NCBI GenBank assembly: GCA_903857825.1
Contig: CAIOGI010000001.1
Coordinates: forward strand, 1-40,697
Direction: 5' to 3'
Length of the DNA: 40,697 nt
From: Candidatus Tayloriibacteriota bacterium
GTDB lineage: Bacteria > Patescibacteriota > Minisyncoccia > Phycocordibacterales > PALSA-1337
The position numbers and the translations under genes are program-made. The notes under the pieces are model-generated. The model saw only the letters and a list, made by a program, of their open reading frames with translations, had not been told where the DNA came from and searched no databases. This document shows, piece after piece, positions 23,416 to 32,242 of the stretch (the stretch's first letter is position 1; every line of letters begins with the position of its first letter).

Positions 23416-25371
23416 CTATCTAATATACACGTAACCACTGATCTCGTTTTGCTGAGTGATTAGATATATGTACATCCTTTGTGTGATTGTAAACTGTCTA
23501 TCGCTTACTGTGAATGTACCATCATTAGCACCATTTCTCTTTACTATTGCAATTACTCCACTTGCAGTACCATAATTTATTCCATTATTTGTAGGCCCGT
23601 ATATAGGCCCATACAAGGAAGTTAGACTAGAATTGATTGAGGTAATATTGGGAATACCAGAACTACCCATATATAATCCACTAAAACCGCCACCACCATC
23701 ATTTACAGTTGTTATTATTCCAGAATATGTATAGGTTCCCGGCTCTAATACTCCAACAACCTCTAGTGCTGAATTATTATTTTGCGCATGGGCCTTAAGA
23801 TTAATAAAATTGCCAATTTTTGATTCCTTCCAACTTGCCACCCCGTTTACATCTGAAGTAAGAACTTTTCCTTCTCCAGCACCAGTTGGGATGGTCAATC
23901 CTGTTGCTTTTACAGATCCTACGACTTCCAATCTTGTCGTTGGAGTTGTCGTACCAATTCCAACGTTACCACTCGATAAAATAGTCATCTTCTCGGTCAT
24001 ACCGGTACTAATATCAGAGGTTCCTGTATTCTGAGTGAGAAAAGCCATACGTGGGTTTAGGTAACCGCCAGAAGCTGCGGTGGTAATACTTCTAATCGCT
24101 GTTCCGTAATCATTAGGTCTTGATGTGAATAATAATTGTTCATAATCACCAGATGCAACATTAATCGTATTTCTAGAAATTCTGATTCCGTCAGCATTTC
24201 CTGTAAACAAATGTAAAAGTGAGCTTGGGTTCGTAGTACCTATTCCAACATTACCACTTCCATTTATTCTCAATTTTTCTTGACCGCCTACATTAAAAAT
24301 ATGATTACCAGATAAGACGGTATCGTAGACCAAAGAGCTACTTACCCTTGCGCCAATTCCATAATTAAGATCACCTACTGTTCCTCCAAAATTTATTCCC
24401 CAGTAACCGGTGTAGATAGGCCCATTATTCTTAATTATCATGTTTGATGCTGCGGCATTATATGTTTGAAAATATATATCGCTGTCTGCTCGATTTTTCA
24501 TTCTAATTGCAAGATTCTGCGAATCTCCATAGAATCCTTCTGCTCCATTGCCTATGAGAACTCTTGAACCTGCCGAACCAAAAGTTCCCTGACCCAAAAC
24601 ATCTAGTTTTGTAGTTGGATCATTCGTCCCAATTCCAACATTACCAGAAAGATTTCCGTTATGTATATTTGCTGTGTTTACTGTACTAGTTGCCCATTTT
24701 GAAGAACCTCCTGAACCAGGTACTGAGGATGGAGCGGCCCAAGAAGCTAGACCTGTGGCATCAGAGGTTAAAACCTTCCCTGCGCCTGGTAATCCACCCG
24801 TGATCTTTACTACTCCAGCTACTTCTAGCTTTGCTGTTGGTGTAATAGTACCTATACCCACATTACCATCTGTATCAATAGTCATTTGTCTTGAAAGACC
24901 AGCACCCTTTGTATCGCTTACACCAAAATGTAACGGATTTTTTGAGCGTATTATATCAGCATTATTTGGAGACATGTAAATCCATTTTGTTCCATTGGCT
25001 AGTGAGGTACCGATAGATGGCATATTGAATGTTGCAGATGACGGCAAGGAGGCCTCTATAGACATCTCTGGATTTGATATCCCAACCCCTATTTTACCAG
25101 TAGAGTAGATTCCTCGACTTCCAGTAACCAAGTAGCCCAACACAGTTCCACCATCATAAACTGTCAATGCTGTTAAAGATGTCGTACTTATATTAAAAGG
25201 ACCTATTTTAGTTTGTGAAGAACCTCCAACATTTATCGGTGCATCTGTATTATTCTGTGGTGGTCCTGGTGGTGGTGCTGGAGTCCATGCTGCAGATGCG
25301 TAACTTATACCCAGTGCTAGTATTAGTGCCAAGGTTACTATTTTTATATTTTGAATGTTTTTATTTTTCAT
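23416..25371 (-). CDS. Secreted surface protein with GNVGIGT repeats
   Basis: 651 residues. The N-terminus is a signal sequence (IVTLALILALGISYASA), followed by a proline-rich stretch (TPAPPPGPPQNNTDAPINVG). Five repeats of the type GNVGIGTxxPxxKLEVxG and two of KVLTSDxxGxASW recur through the chain. These are typical of tail-fibre-like beta-structured proteins that often end in an S74 chaperone domain. No S74 domain is seen here; the C-terminus is a beta-rich unit ending in YVYIR. Probably a trimeric surface fibre or adhesin. It follows the small repeat protein gene by 1 bp, so it is co-transcribed. Confidence 0.8.
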   Translation of the reverse strand: MKNKNIQNIKIVTLALILALGISYASAAWTPAPPPGPPQNNTDAPINVGGSSQTKIGPFNISTTSLTALTVYDGGTVLGYLVTGSRGIYSTGKIGVGISNPEMSIEASLPSSATFNMPSIGTSLANGTKWIYMSPNNADIIRSKNPLHFGVSDTKGAGLSRQMTIDTDGNVGIGTITPTAKLEVAGVVKITGGLPGAGKVLTSDATGLASWAAPSSVPGSGGSSKWATSTVNTANIHNGNLSGNVGIGTNDPTTKLDVLGQGTFGSAGSRVLIGNGAEGFYGDSQNLAIRMKNRADSDIYFQTYNAAASNMIIKNNGPIYTGYWGINFGGTVGDLNYGIGARVSSSLVYDTVLSGNHIFNVGGQEKLRINGSGNVGIGTTNPSSLLHLFTGNADGIRISRNTINVASGDYEQLLFTSRPNDYGTAIRSITTAASGGYLNPRMAFLTQNTGTSDISTGMTEKMTILSSGNVGIGTTTPTTRLEVVGSVKATGLTIPTGAGEGKVLTSDVNGVASWKESKIGNFINLKAHAQNNNSALEVVGVLEPGTYTYSGIITTVNDGGGGFSGLYMGSSGIPNITSINSSLTSLYGPIYGPTNNGINYGTASGVIAIVKRNGANDGTFTVSDRQFTITQRMYIYLITQQNEISGYVYIR

Positions 25372-25372
25372 A

Positions 25373-25735
25373 TTAATTATTTAACCTGTCTATTATATCT
25401 TTTAATTCTGCATCTGTGGGTGGTTTCTGATCTGCACCTTGCTTATTTAGTCTATCTACAATCTTTTTTAGTTCTTCTGGCTTCACTGGTGTGCTTGTCG
25501 CTTTATTTTCGTTTAATCTATCTGCTACATTTTTTAATTCCTCATCAGAGGGTGCATTTACTGTAGATTTTGATCTTTCGTAATCTTCCATGCTTCTTTG
25601 ACTCATTTTATAGTTGTAAGCAAAAACTGAACCAACCACAACAACTATAGCAAGTATGGACAACAGTATATGCAAAGTTCTGTGCTTGTGAGGAGGAATC
25701 GCTTGTGATATAAAATTTTCATTATCTATTGACAT
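25373..25735 (-). CDS. Single-pass membrane protein with three tandem (E)ELKxxxDRLN repeats
   Basis: 120 residues. A cytoplasmic N-terminus (about 20 residues) is followed by one membrane helix (LHILLSILAIVVVVGSVFAY). The C-terminal half has three copies of a motif of about 22-26 residues: SDEELKNVADRLN, KPEELKKIVDRLN and TDAELKDIIDRLN, joined by short polar linkers. The helical repeats would lie outside the cytoplasmic membrane. It sits between two surface-protein genes, 17 bp after one and 1 bp before the other, so it may anchor or assist them. I recognise no named family. Confidence 0.75.
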   Translation of the reverse strand: MSIDNENFISQAIPPHKHRTLHILLSILAIVVVVGSVFAYNYKMSQRSMEDYERSKSTVNAPSDEELKNVADRLNENKATSTPVKPEELKKIVDRLNKQGADQKPPTDAELKDIIDRLNN

Positions 25736-25752
25736 AATTTTTATTATTAATT

Positions 25753-27153
25753 TTAAATTTCAATAATGGTTGGGTCGGTGACTATAATACGAACTGGACC
25801 GATCATAGCAGTATTATTATTACCTTTTCTACAGGTGATACTCAATTCATAAGATCCTCTAGTATTAATAATTGGTGTAGAGGTTGCATCGTTATGCGAA
25901 TAATCAGTTCCTATCATGTCTTTATTATCCCATGCTCCCCAATCTGAACTATTTGGCGTAACAGCCATATCACATGAATCATATTCTCCACTAATTGTTG
26001 GCAATTCCCAATTTACTAGGGCTCTTCTACCAACTCTTATTCTTGTGGTTGTTTTTGATGGATCATTATCAACCCACATGCCACTATTTCCCCCTGGAAT
26101 ATTCCCTATTGATGCCCTACATTCACCAGAGCTAGTTAGACCATTTCCACTACAAACCCAAACTGTAGGACTTCCAATTGTTGGGAAAGTTGGATTTGAT
26201 GGTATTGGATTGCTACCAGTGGTAGAACAGAAGGTACCAGTAAAGTTTGTTGCCGAGGATTGGTAAACACCAGTTGCAGTTCCACACTCTGCAACTTGTG
26301 GTTGATTTATATTAGGAACCACACTAACAACCACACTATCTGTAGCTTCTCCACCAGAAGTTCCAATACAAGTCGCAGTGAATGTTGTAGTTGCCGTCAA
26401 AAAACCAGATGACTGTGAACTACTAGTTCCTGTTGCCCAGGTTAGAGCCGATCCAGTTCTTGTTATATTACAAGAAGAAGCATTTGTTGAATTCCAACTA
26501 ATAGCTACGTTACTACCAGACAATATTTCGATGAAATCACTCGTATTATTTGCATATATATTTACAGTTGGAGTTGTTTGTGGTGTCGTAGTACCAGCAA
26601 CACACCCAGGACAGAATACTCCAGTAAAATCAACCCAGCCAACAACATCACTTCCCCAAGCGTATCCACTTGCAGCACCGCCAGAAGCAGTGGTGGTACC
26701 GAACTTTACACCTCCTCCATTTGGAGATGTGTGATTCGTACCAGACAGCTCAACCCAGCCCTCCCATCCATCTGTTCTATCTGCACTGACACAATCTTTA
26801 TTTATTGTACCTGAGCAAAAGCGTGCCCAGCCATTCACAGCTCCAGTATTCAAATCTAAGGTAGCATTTGGGTGTGCGGTATTTCCATTATTAAAACTCA
26901 ACCATCCAACATTCGACGACCATGCATAACCACCAAATACTCCTATATTTGGACTTGCAGTAGTCGTAGAAACAGTTACAGAATGTGATCCTCCACCGCC
27001 TGCTGTGGGATTTGTAGAATTAAAACTTATCCATCCAATATTTGAAGACCATGCCCATCCAGAGACGGGTACAGATGCATTGGCTTGAGAAGTTACGAGC
27101 AAAGTTGTGAATAAAAAGATAAATACGAATAAAAATAGTTTTTTAAAGTTCAT
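25753..27153 (-). CDS. Secreted surface protein with GWAWSxNIGWISF repeats
   Basis: About 466 residues from the ATG at 27153. The signal peptide is MNFKKLFLFVFIFLFTTLLV with a SQANA cleavage region. The N-terminal half repeats a Trp-rich unit: GWAWSSNIGWISFN, GYAWSSNVGWLSFN, GWEGWVELSG, GYAWGSDVVGWVDF. The C-terminal half has Ser/Thr-rich immunoglobulin-like segments with paired cysteines. The GWISF-type repeat is, in my experience, common in Parcubacteria-like surface proteins. Its function is unknown; an adhesive or wall-associated role is inference. TATTAT lies 6 nt before the ATG at 27153. An ATG at 27168 is also in frame but would be upstream of the expected transcript start. Confidence 0.8.
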   Translation of the reverse strand: MNFKKLFLFVFIFLFTTLLVTSQANASVPVSGWAWSSNIGWISFNSTNPTAGGGGSHSVTVSTTTASPNIGVFGGYAWSSNVGWLSFNNGNTAHPNATLDLNTGAVNGWARFCSGTINKDCVSADRTDGWEGWVELSGTNHTSPNGGGVKFGTTTASGGAASGYAWGSDVVGWVDFTGVFCPGCVAGTTTPQTTPTVNIYANNTSDFIEILSGSNVAISWNSTNASSCNITRTGSALTWATGTSSSQSSGFLTATTTFTATCIGTSGGEATDSVVVSVVPNINQPQVAECGTATGVYQSSATNFTGTFCSTTGSNPIPSNPTFPTIGSPTVWVCSGNGLTSSGECRASIGNIPGGNSGMWVDNDPSKTTTRIRVGRRALVNWELPTISGEYDSCDMAVTPNSSDWGAWDNKDMIGTDYSHNDATSTPIINTRGSYELSITCRKGNNNTAMIGPVRIIVTDPTIIEI

Positions 27154-27194
27154 GAGATAATAATACAATTAAAAACAGATTAACTCCATAGGAC

Positions 27195-27223
27195 TTGTGG
27201 ACAAGTATGTATTATGGTAATAT
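27195..27223 (+). promoter_or_regulatory. nusA: Promoter of nusA
   Basis: TTGTGG (27195-27200), a 17-nt spacer and TAATAT (27218-27223). The start would be near 27230, giving a leader of about 54 nt that contains the terminator-like hairpin. Confidence 0.55.
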
Positions 27224-27235
27224 ATAAAAGTTAGA

Positions 27236-27261
27236 AGTTCGCCGAAAGCGAACTATTTTTT
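27236..27261 (+). terminator. nusA: Terminator-like hairpin in the nusA leader (attenuator candidate)
   Basis: AGTTCGC (27236-27242), loop CGAAA, GCGAACT (27248-27254), then A and six T. This has the full form of an intrinsic terminator and lies between the promoter and the nusA ATG at 27284. A weak terminator here would let NusA limit its own synthesis. Confidence 0.7.
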
Positions 27262-27283
27262 ATAAAAATATTAAAAAAACAAC

Positions 27284-28429
27284 ATGTTTGATTTAAAAGT
27301 AATACACTCTGTGCTACAACAATTAGAAGATGAGAGAGGAATTCCAAAGGAGAAAATGCTTGAGGCAATAGAACTTGCGCTTGCTACAGCCTATAAAAAA
27401 GAATACGGCAAAAAAGGACAGATTGTAAGGACTATTTTCGATAATGAAAGTGGAAAAGCTGAATTCTATCAGGTTAAAATCGTTGTAGATGAATCAAAGG
27501 TCATAATGGAGGACGAGGTAGACGAACAAGATATAAAAAACATTGCAGAAGAGGATATTAGAGTAAGATTCAATCCAGAGCACCATATATTATTAGCTGA
27601 TGCAAAAAAGATAAAAAAGGATGCAAAAGTAGATGATGAGATCATTTTTCCGCTTGAAGAAAAAGGTGATTATGGAAGAATTGCTGCTCAAACAGCGAAA
27701 CAAGTCATTATTCAGAAGATTCGTGAAGCAGAAAAAGTTTCTGTCTTAAACGAATATGGCCAAAAAGAAGGAGAAATTGTCTCTGGAATAGTTCAAAGAA
27801 TAGAAAGAGGCTCAATATTCGTGGACATGGGAAGAGCAACAGGAATGATATCCTACGAAGAACAAATCCCTGGTGAGCATTACAAGCAAGGCGAAAGAGT
27901 GCGTGCATATCTATATGCAGTAGAAGAGTCACCAAAAGGCATATTATTGAAGCTTTCTAGGGCACATCCAAAGTTTTTGGTTAAACTTTTTGAAATAGAA
28001 GCACCAGAAATAGCTCAGGGTGTCGTAGAAGTAAAGGCAATAGCCAGAGAAGCAGGCGCTAGATCAAAAATCGCTGTTTTCTCATCTGACAATCATATAG
28101 ATCCTATCGGTTCCCTGGTTGGACAACGTGGAGTTCGTGTATCTACAGTTATGAGCGAACTTAGAGGAGAAAAAATCGACATAATACAGTGGAATAACAA
28201 TACATCACAGTTCATAGAAGAAGCACTTTCTCCAGCAAAAATACTTAGCATAGAACTATTTGAGGAAGAAAAGAGGGCTATTGTTATGGTTTCTGAAGAC
28301 CAACAATCACTAGCAATTGGTAAGGGTGGTCAAAATGTAAGATTAGCAGCAAAACTAACAGGTTGGAAAATAGATATACAGTCAAAACCTATAGCCGAAC
28401 TTGATATAGAGGAGAAAGAGACAGAGTAG
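27284..28429 (+). CDS. nusA: Transcription termination/antitermination protein NusA
   Basis: 381 residues. N-terminal RNA-polymerase-binding domain (about 1-130), S1 domain (about 136-205, EIVSGIVQRIERGSIFVDMG), then two KH domains. KH1 includes DPIGSLVGQRGVRV and KH2 includes AIGKGGQNVRLAAKLTGWKIDI. The C-terminal acidic repeats of E. coli NusA are absent, as in Gram-positives. NusA stimulates pausing and intrinsic termination. It stands alone here, not in the usual rimP-nusA-infB cluster. The leader contains a terminator-like hairpin. Confidence 0.97.
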   Translation: MFDLKVIHSVLQQLEDERGIPKEKMLEAIELALATAYKKEYGKKGQIVRTIFDNESGKAEFYQVKIVVDESKVIMEDEVDEQDIKNIAEEDIRVRFNPEHHILLADAKKIKKDAKVDDEIIFPLEEKGDYGRIAAQTAKQVIIQKIREAEKVSVLNEYGQKEGEIVSGIVQRIERGSIFVDMGRATGMISYEEQIPGEHYKQGERVRAYLYAVEESPKGILLKLSRAHPKFLVKLFEIEAPEIAQGVVEVKAIAREAGARSKIAVFSSDNHIDPIGSLVGQRGVRVSTVMSELRGEKIDIIQWNNNTSQFIEEALSPAKILSIELFEEEKRAIVMVSEDQQSLAIGKGGQNVRLAAKLTGWKIDIQSKPIAELDIEEKETE

Positions 28430-28451
28430 TCATCAAATCCTTTGTATAATA

Positions 28452-28480
28452 CAAAGACACCTTACAAAAAGGTGTCTTTG
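28452..28480 (+). terminator. Terminator after nusA
   Basis: Perfect 12-bp stem CAAAGACACCTT/AAGGTGTCTTTG with a 5-nt loop. The T-tract after it is weak. Confidence 0.75.
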
Positions 28481-28494
28481 CTTGTAAACTACTA

Positions 28495-28500
28495 TATAAT
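28495..28500 (+). promoter_or_regulatory. -10 element before the secreted coiled-coil gene
   Basis: A perfect TATAAT lies 48 nt before the ATG at 28549 and directly after the nusA terminator. No good -35 is visible. Confidence 0.45.
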
Positions 28501-28548
28501 GTATGCAGTTAAGTCGTAACTATTTTATAAATAATAATTAACAAAATA

Positions 28549-29223
28549 ATGAAACTAAATAAATTTGCAATAACAATGGCTGTCTGCGCTATCACACTAT
28601 CTACTGGCATATTAATAGTCAGTGCTGAAGAAAGTGATTTGCCAAACAGAAATAGGACCGCGACCACTAGTATAAAAGATCGATTCGAAAAAAATGATGT
28701 TAGGAACACTATGGCCGAGAGAAGAGAGGACTTGAAAGAAAACAGGGCATCTAGCACCATGATGTTCAAGGAAATAAAGAATCAGAAAAAAGAAAAGGTT
28801 CTAAAGATGAAAGCAAACATATTTGAAATAAGAAAAAATGCACTTCAAAAGGAGTTGAGTAATTCATTAAATAGTATTCTTAGAATAAGAAATCAAATAG
28901 CAGAAAGAATTGTGCGTTATGAAAACAGTACTACTAGCATGAAAACAAGAAACATGACCGAGGCTAAAGCATCGTTAGTTATAGCTGACGGAAAAATATC
29001 AAAGGCAAAGACTGCGCTAGAACTATTCACCAATACAAAATTTACACTTGCTACAACCACAGCCTCTACAACGCTAGATATGGATCTAAACAAGCCAAGG
29101 AAAATTGGCGATGAAGCAATAAAGGCAATGAAGGAGGCTAGAGATTCACTAAAAGATGTTGTTCAGGCGATCGCCCATGAAATGAAAGTAAAATCTCCGA
29201 CATCAACTACAACTATTTATTAA
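28549..29223 (+). CDS. Secreted or membrane-anchored coiled-coil protein
   Basis: 224 residues. The N-terminal signal is FAITMAVCAITLSTGILIVSAEE. The rest is highly charged and helical, with many Lys/Glu/Arg (ERREDLKENRASS, KEIKNQKKEKVLKMK, KALDxLF-like helices) and Ser/Thr patches (TTTASTTL). No catalytic motif is seen and I assign no family. It is followed by a small membrane protein gene 18 bp downstream and a strong terminator, so the two form an operon. The leader is AT-rich without a Shine-Dalgarno. Likely an envelope structural or stress protein. Confidence 0.72.
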   Translation: MKLNKFAITMAVCAITLSTGILIVSAEESDLPNRNRTATTSIKDRFEKNDVRNTMAERREDLKENRASSTMMFKEIKNQKKEKVLKMKANIFEIRKNALQKELSNSLNSILRIRNQIAERIVRYENSTTSMKTRNMTEAKASLVIADGKISKAKTALELFTNTKFTLATTTASTTLDMDLNKPRKIGDEAIKAMKEARDSLKDVVQAIAHEMKVKSPTSTTTIY

Positions 29224-29241
29224 AATTAATCAATAATAAAT

Positions 29242-29532
29242 ATGGAAATAAATACAAATAATTCAAGTGGAATGTTGAACGGTCTTCCACCAATGAAAAA
29301 AGAAGATAGAAAAGTTGGTCCTATAGTGGGTGCATTAATTGTTATATTTATAATTATTATGATCACTTTGTATTTCTTTGGCAAAAGATTAAATACAAAT
29401 GATTTAATAATAAATACCCCTCCAGTACAAAATAATATATCTACAACAAGCTCTAGCACATCATCTACAACTGATGCATCGATAGAGGCTGAACTAGAAA
29501 CAATTCTTGAAGATGTGGATTATAGTTTCTAA
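29242..29532 (+). CDS. Small single-pass membrane protein
   Basis: 96 residues. A short polar N-terminus is followed by one hydrophobic helix (VGALIVIFIIIMITLYFFG) and a Ser/Thr-rich external segment (STTSSSTSSTTDAS) with an acidic tail ending in EDVDYSF. Read with the coiled-coil gene before it. Leader TTAATCAATAATAAAT, no Shine-Dalgarno. No known family; the low-complexity tail is common in secreted proteins of this lineage (inference). Confidence 0.65.
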   Translation: MEINTNNSSGMLNGLPPMKKEDRKVGPIVGALIVIFIIIMITLYFFGKRLNTNDLIINTPPVQNNISTTSSSTSSTTDASIEAELETILEDVDYSF

Positions 29533-29558
29533 CAAACAAATTATTAAATATCTTTTGT

Positions 29559-29593
29559 AGAAATTCCTCATTAGCTTGAGGAATTTCTTTTTG
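29559..29593 (+). terminator. Rho-independent terminator
   Basis: AGAAATTCCTCA pairs with TGAGGAATTTCT around a 6-nt loop, followed by five T. Ends the two-gene envelope operon before tig. Confidence 0.88.
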
Positions 29594-29622
29594 CTTGCTA
29601 AAAACAATATATAAGGTAGACT

Positions 29623-30702
29623 GTGAAAATCATGAAAACAAATAAAATAGATAATTTAAAAATTACAAAATTAGACAAATCAAAAGTCGAGATTAGTGCC
29701 TCAATATCTACCGAAGTATTTGCTTCCTTCAAGGATAAGGCAATAGAAAATATAAACAACGAAATCACAATCGACGGTTTTAGAAAAGGTAAAATTCCAG
29801 AAAATATTTTAGTAAAGAAAGTTGGTGAAATGGCAATACTCGAAGAAATGGCTGAGCTTGCATTATCGAGCATCTATCCTGAAATAATAATCAGTGAAAA
29901 AATAGATGCAATAGGTCATCCAGAAATAAACATAACCAAACTTGCTCCAAATAATCCTCTTGAGTTCAAAATAATTACTACAGTGATACCAGAAGTTAAA
30001 CTCGGTGATTACAAAAAAATCGCAAAAGAAATTAATAAGAAAGGTGAAGAAAAAATAAATGTCACAGAAAAAGATATTGACGATGCAATATTGGAGATAA
30101 GGAAATCTCGAGTTGACCATAGTCACCACGATCATGAAAAGATGACAGCAGAAGAACATCAGAAAGAAATAGAAACTTCTATGCCAGAATTAAATGAAGA
30201 CTTTATAAAAAGTCTAGGCAACTTTAAAGACATGGCAGACTTCAGAGACAAGGTTAAATTTTCTTTGTTGGAAGATAAAAAAATACGTGCTCAGGAGAAA
30301 AGGCGAATTGCTTTATCAGATGCAATCCTAGAAGCATCAGCCGTCGTGATTCCCGAGTTACTAATAGATAGTGAAACTCGTAGGATAGAAGCTCAGTTTT
30401 CAGATGATATAACTCGTATGGGCGTTACTCTCGAAGATTATCTCAAGCATGCAAAGAAAACACTTGAAGATCTAAAGAAAGACTGGCGACCACACGCAGA
30501 GAAGAAAGCCAAACTACAACTTATCCTCAACGATGTTATAAAAATAGAAAAGATTAGAGTTGATGCTAAAGAGGTCGAAGATGAAGTCAAACACATTTTA
30601 GCACATTATAAAGACGCCGATCAAGAGCAGGCAAAGACTTATGCAGAAACAGTTTTGGCAAATGAAAAAGCATACAAGTTTTTAGAAGAGCAAGGAAAAT
30701 AA
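29623..30702 (+). CDS. tig: Trigger factor lacking the PPIase domain
   Basis: About 359 residues against about 430 in E. coli. The ribosome-binding signature GFRKGKIP is at residues 52-59. It is followed by the rest of the N-terminal domain and the start of the substrate cradle. Where the FKBP-type PPIase domain (about 90 residues) should be, there is a short His-rich linker (SRVDHSHHDHEKM, about residues 160-175). The chain resumes with PELNEDFIKSLG, as in the C-terminal chaperone domain. It still binds the ribosome exit and cradles nascent chains, without prolyl isomerase activity. The start may be GTG at 29623 (TATAAG 7 nt before) or ATG at 29632. Confidence 0.9.
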   Translation: MKIMKTNKIDNLKITKLDKSKVEISASISTEVFASFKDKAIENINNEITIDGFRKGKIPENILVKKVGEMAILEEMAELALSSIYPEIIISEKIDAIGHPEINITKLAPNNPLEFKIITTVIPEVKLGDYKKIAKEINKKGEEKINVTEKDIDDAILEIRKSRVDHSHHDHEKMTAEEHQKEIETSMPELNEDFIKSLGNFKDMADFRDKVKFSLLEDKKIRAQEKRRIALSDAILEASAVVIPELLIDSETRRIEAQFSDDITRMGVTLEDYLKHAKKTLEDLKKDWRPHAEKKAKLQLILNDVIKIEKIRVDAKEVEDEVKHILAHYKDADQEQAKTYAETVLANEKAYKFLEEQGK

Positions 30703-30715
30703 TAAAAGTAAAAGT

Positions 30716-30747
30716 AAAAATACCCATCAATAAAGGTGGGTATTTTT
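30716..30747. terminator. Bidirectional terminator between tig and rsmE
   Basis: AAAAATACCCA (30716-30726) pairs with TGGGTATTTTT (30737-30747), serving the convergent tig and rsmE genes. Its stem is similar to that of the terminator at 2606-2638. Confidence 0.85.
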
Positions 30748-30760
30748 ATCTGTGAAACAA

Positions 30761-31453
30761 TTAGAAAACAAGATGAGCAATAACTGCGACTACAGCGGTT
30801 TCTGATTTTAGAACTTGTGGACCTAGAGACCTGAGATGTATACCGTGACGAGCAAATAGATCTAATTCTTGCTGTGACCAACCGCCCTCTGGTCCTATGT
30901 ATGATCCCAGTATACTAACAAGATCTTGTGAAACGAACTTTACTGAGCAAGGATCCCATGCCAAAGATTTAACATGACCATAATTTCTTAAAGCGGATTC
31001 AAGATCTGTAACTCCATACAAAACTGGTAAAGTTCCTCTACCACATTGTTCTGCTGCCTCTATAATTATTTTTTGAATTCGATCACTATTTAAATCTTTC
31101 TTCTCGCTTCTTTCAGATACAATCGGAATAATATGTGAGACTCCAAGTTCTGTTGCCTTTTGAGCTATCCATTCGAAATTATCTTTCTTTACAAGAGAAG
31201 CGAATAGGTATGTCTCTCTGTAAGGCAAGACAGCGTTCTCTCGTATCTCGACTCTGGATAATTTTATTGTATCCTTTTCATAACCACTAATTTTGAACAC
31301 GAAATCAAAACCAGAATTATCAAAAAACATAACCTGATCTCCTTCTACAAACCGAAAAACATTTTTCATTTGATTTACCATCGACTCAGAGGAGATAATC
31401 AATGAGTCTTTATCCCCTATTTTATCCTCTAAAAAAAATCTATGTATTTTCAT
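30761..31453 (-). CDS. rsmE: 16S rRNA (uracil-1498-N3)-methyltransferase RsmE
   Basis: 230 residues. N-terminal PUA-like domain (HRFFLEDKIG), then the SPOUT methyltransferase fold with WIAQKATELGV, AAEQCGRG, YIGPEGGWSQQE and SLGPQVLKSETA. The last is the SAM-binding knot region, where LGxRILRTETA is usual. It methylates U1498 near the decoding site of the 30S subunit. Convergent with tig across a shared terminator, divergent from clpP. Confidence 0.94.
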   Translation of the reverse strand: MKIHRFFLEDKIGDKDSLIISSESMVNQMKNVFRFVEGDQVMFFDNSGFDFVFKISGYEKDTIKLSRVEIRENAVLPYRETYLFASLVKKDNFEWIAQKATELGVSHIIPIVSERSEKKDLNSDRIQKIIIEAAEQCGRGTLPVLYGVTDLESALRNYGHVKSLAWDPCSVKFVSQDLVSILGSYIGPEGGWSQQELDLFARHGIHLRSLGPQVLKSETAVVAVIAHLVF

Positions 31454-31540
31454 GAAACAAGTTTATAACAAAATATCAAAGTTGCCAAATATGAAACATG
31501 TATGTATTATGAAAATATTACTTATTTAAAATCAAAATAT

Positions 31541-32110
31541 ATGTTAATACCAACCGTAATAGAAAAAACAAATTTTGGGGAAAGAGCTTACGATATTTAC
31601 TCAAGACTATTAAAGGAAAACATCATTTTCCTCGCAGGTCCAATAGATGATCATGTGGCAAATATTGTTATTGCCCAACTTCTATTTTTACAAGCAGAAG
31701 ATCCAAAGAGAGATATCACACTATATATAAATTCTCCAGGAGGAGTAGTGACTGCAGGACTAGCGATCATAGATACAATGAATAATATAAAGAATGACGT
31801 GGCTACTGTCTGTGTCGGGATCGCTGCATCAATGGGTGCTCACATCCTCTCTGCTGGAAAGAAGGGAAAAAGATCCGCATTACCAAATGCAGAAATAATG
31901 ATTCATCAACCACTAGGAGGTGCTGAGGGTCAAGCTTCTGATATAGAAATTAGCGCAAAGCACATCATTAAGACAAGAGAAAATCTAAACAAAATGATTG
32001 CAAAAAACACAGGACAATCATTGTCAAAAATTGAGAAGGATATGGACAGAAACTTCTTCATGGACGCAGAAGAGGCAAGGAAATACGGAATTATAGACAA
32101 GATCCTATAG
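31541..32110 (+). CDS. clpP: ATP-dependent Clp protease proteolytic subunit
   Basis: About 189 residues from the ATG at 31541 ([20 protein letters not shown], the family start; an ATG at 31502 adds 13 unconserved residues). Catalytic Ser97 (GIAASMGAH), His122 (IMIHQPLGG) and the Asp in DMDRNFFM. It forms the barrel-shaped serine peptidase chamber fed by ClpX or ClpC unfoldases; neither is in the window. A normal, non-degenerate ClpP. Followed by rny after about 130 bp. Confidence 0.97.
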   Translation: MLIPTVIEKTNFGERAYDIYSRLLKENIIFLAGPIDDHVANIVIAQLLFLQAEDPKRDITLYINSPGGVVTAGLAIIDTMNNIKNDVATVCVGIAASMGAHILSAGKKGKRSALPNAEIMIHQPLGGAEGQASDIEISAKHIIKTRENLNKMIAKNTGQSLSKIEKDMDRNFFMDAEEARKYGIIDKIL

Positions 32111-32242
32111 CCGTGATACAGTAAGACTGTTATAAATTTAATTTCAAATTCGCTTTTTACGACTTTTAAACTACCATGTTCCCAAAGATTCTTAAAAATA
32201 ATGTGCAGGTTATAGTTGAAAGAACAGCGAGTTAATATTCGC

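Noticed and set aside
23342-28519. TAAGTCGTAAC shared by the gaps at about 23342 and 28509
   Set aside because: An 11-mer repeat is expected many times by chance in 40 kb, and the flanks do not match.
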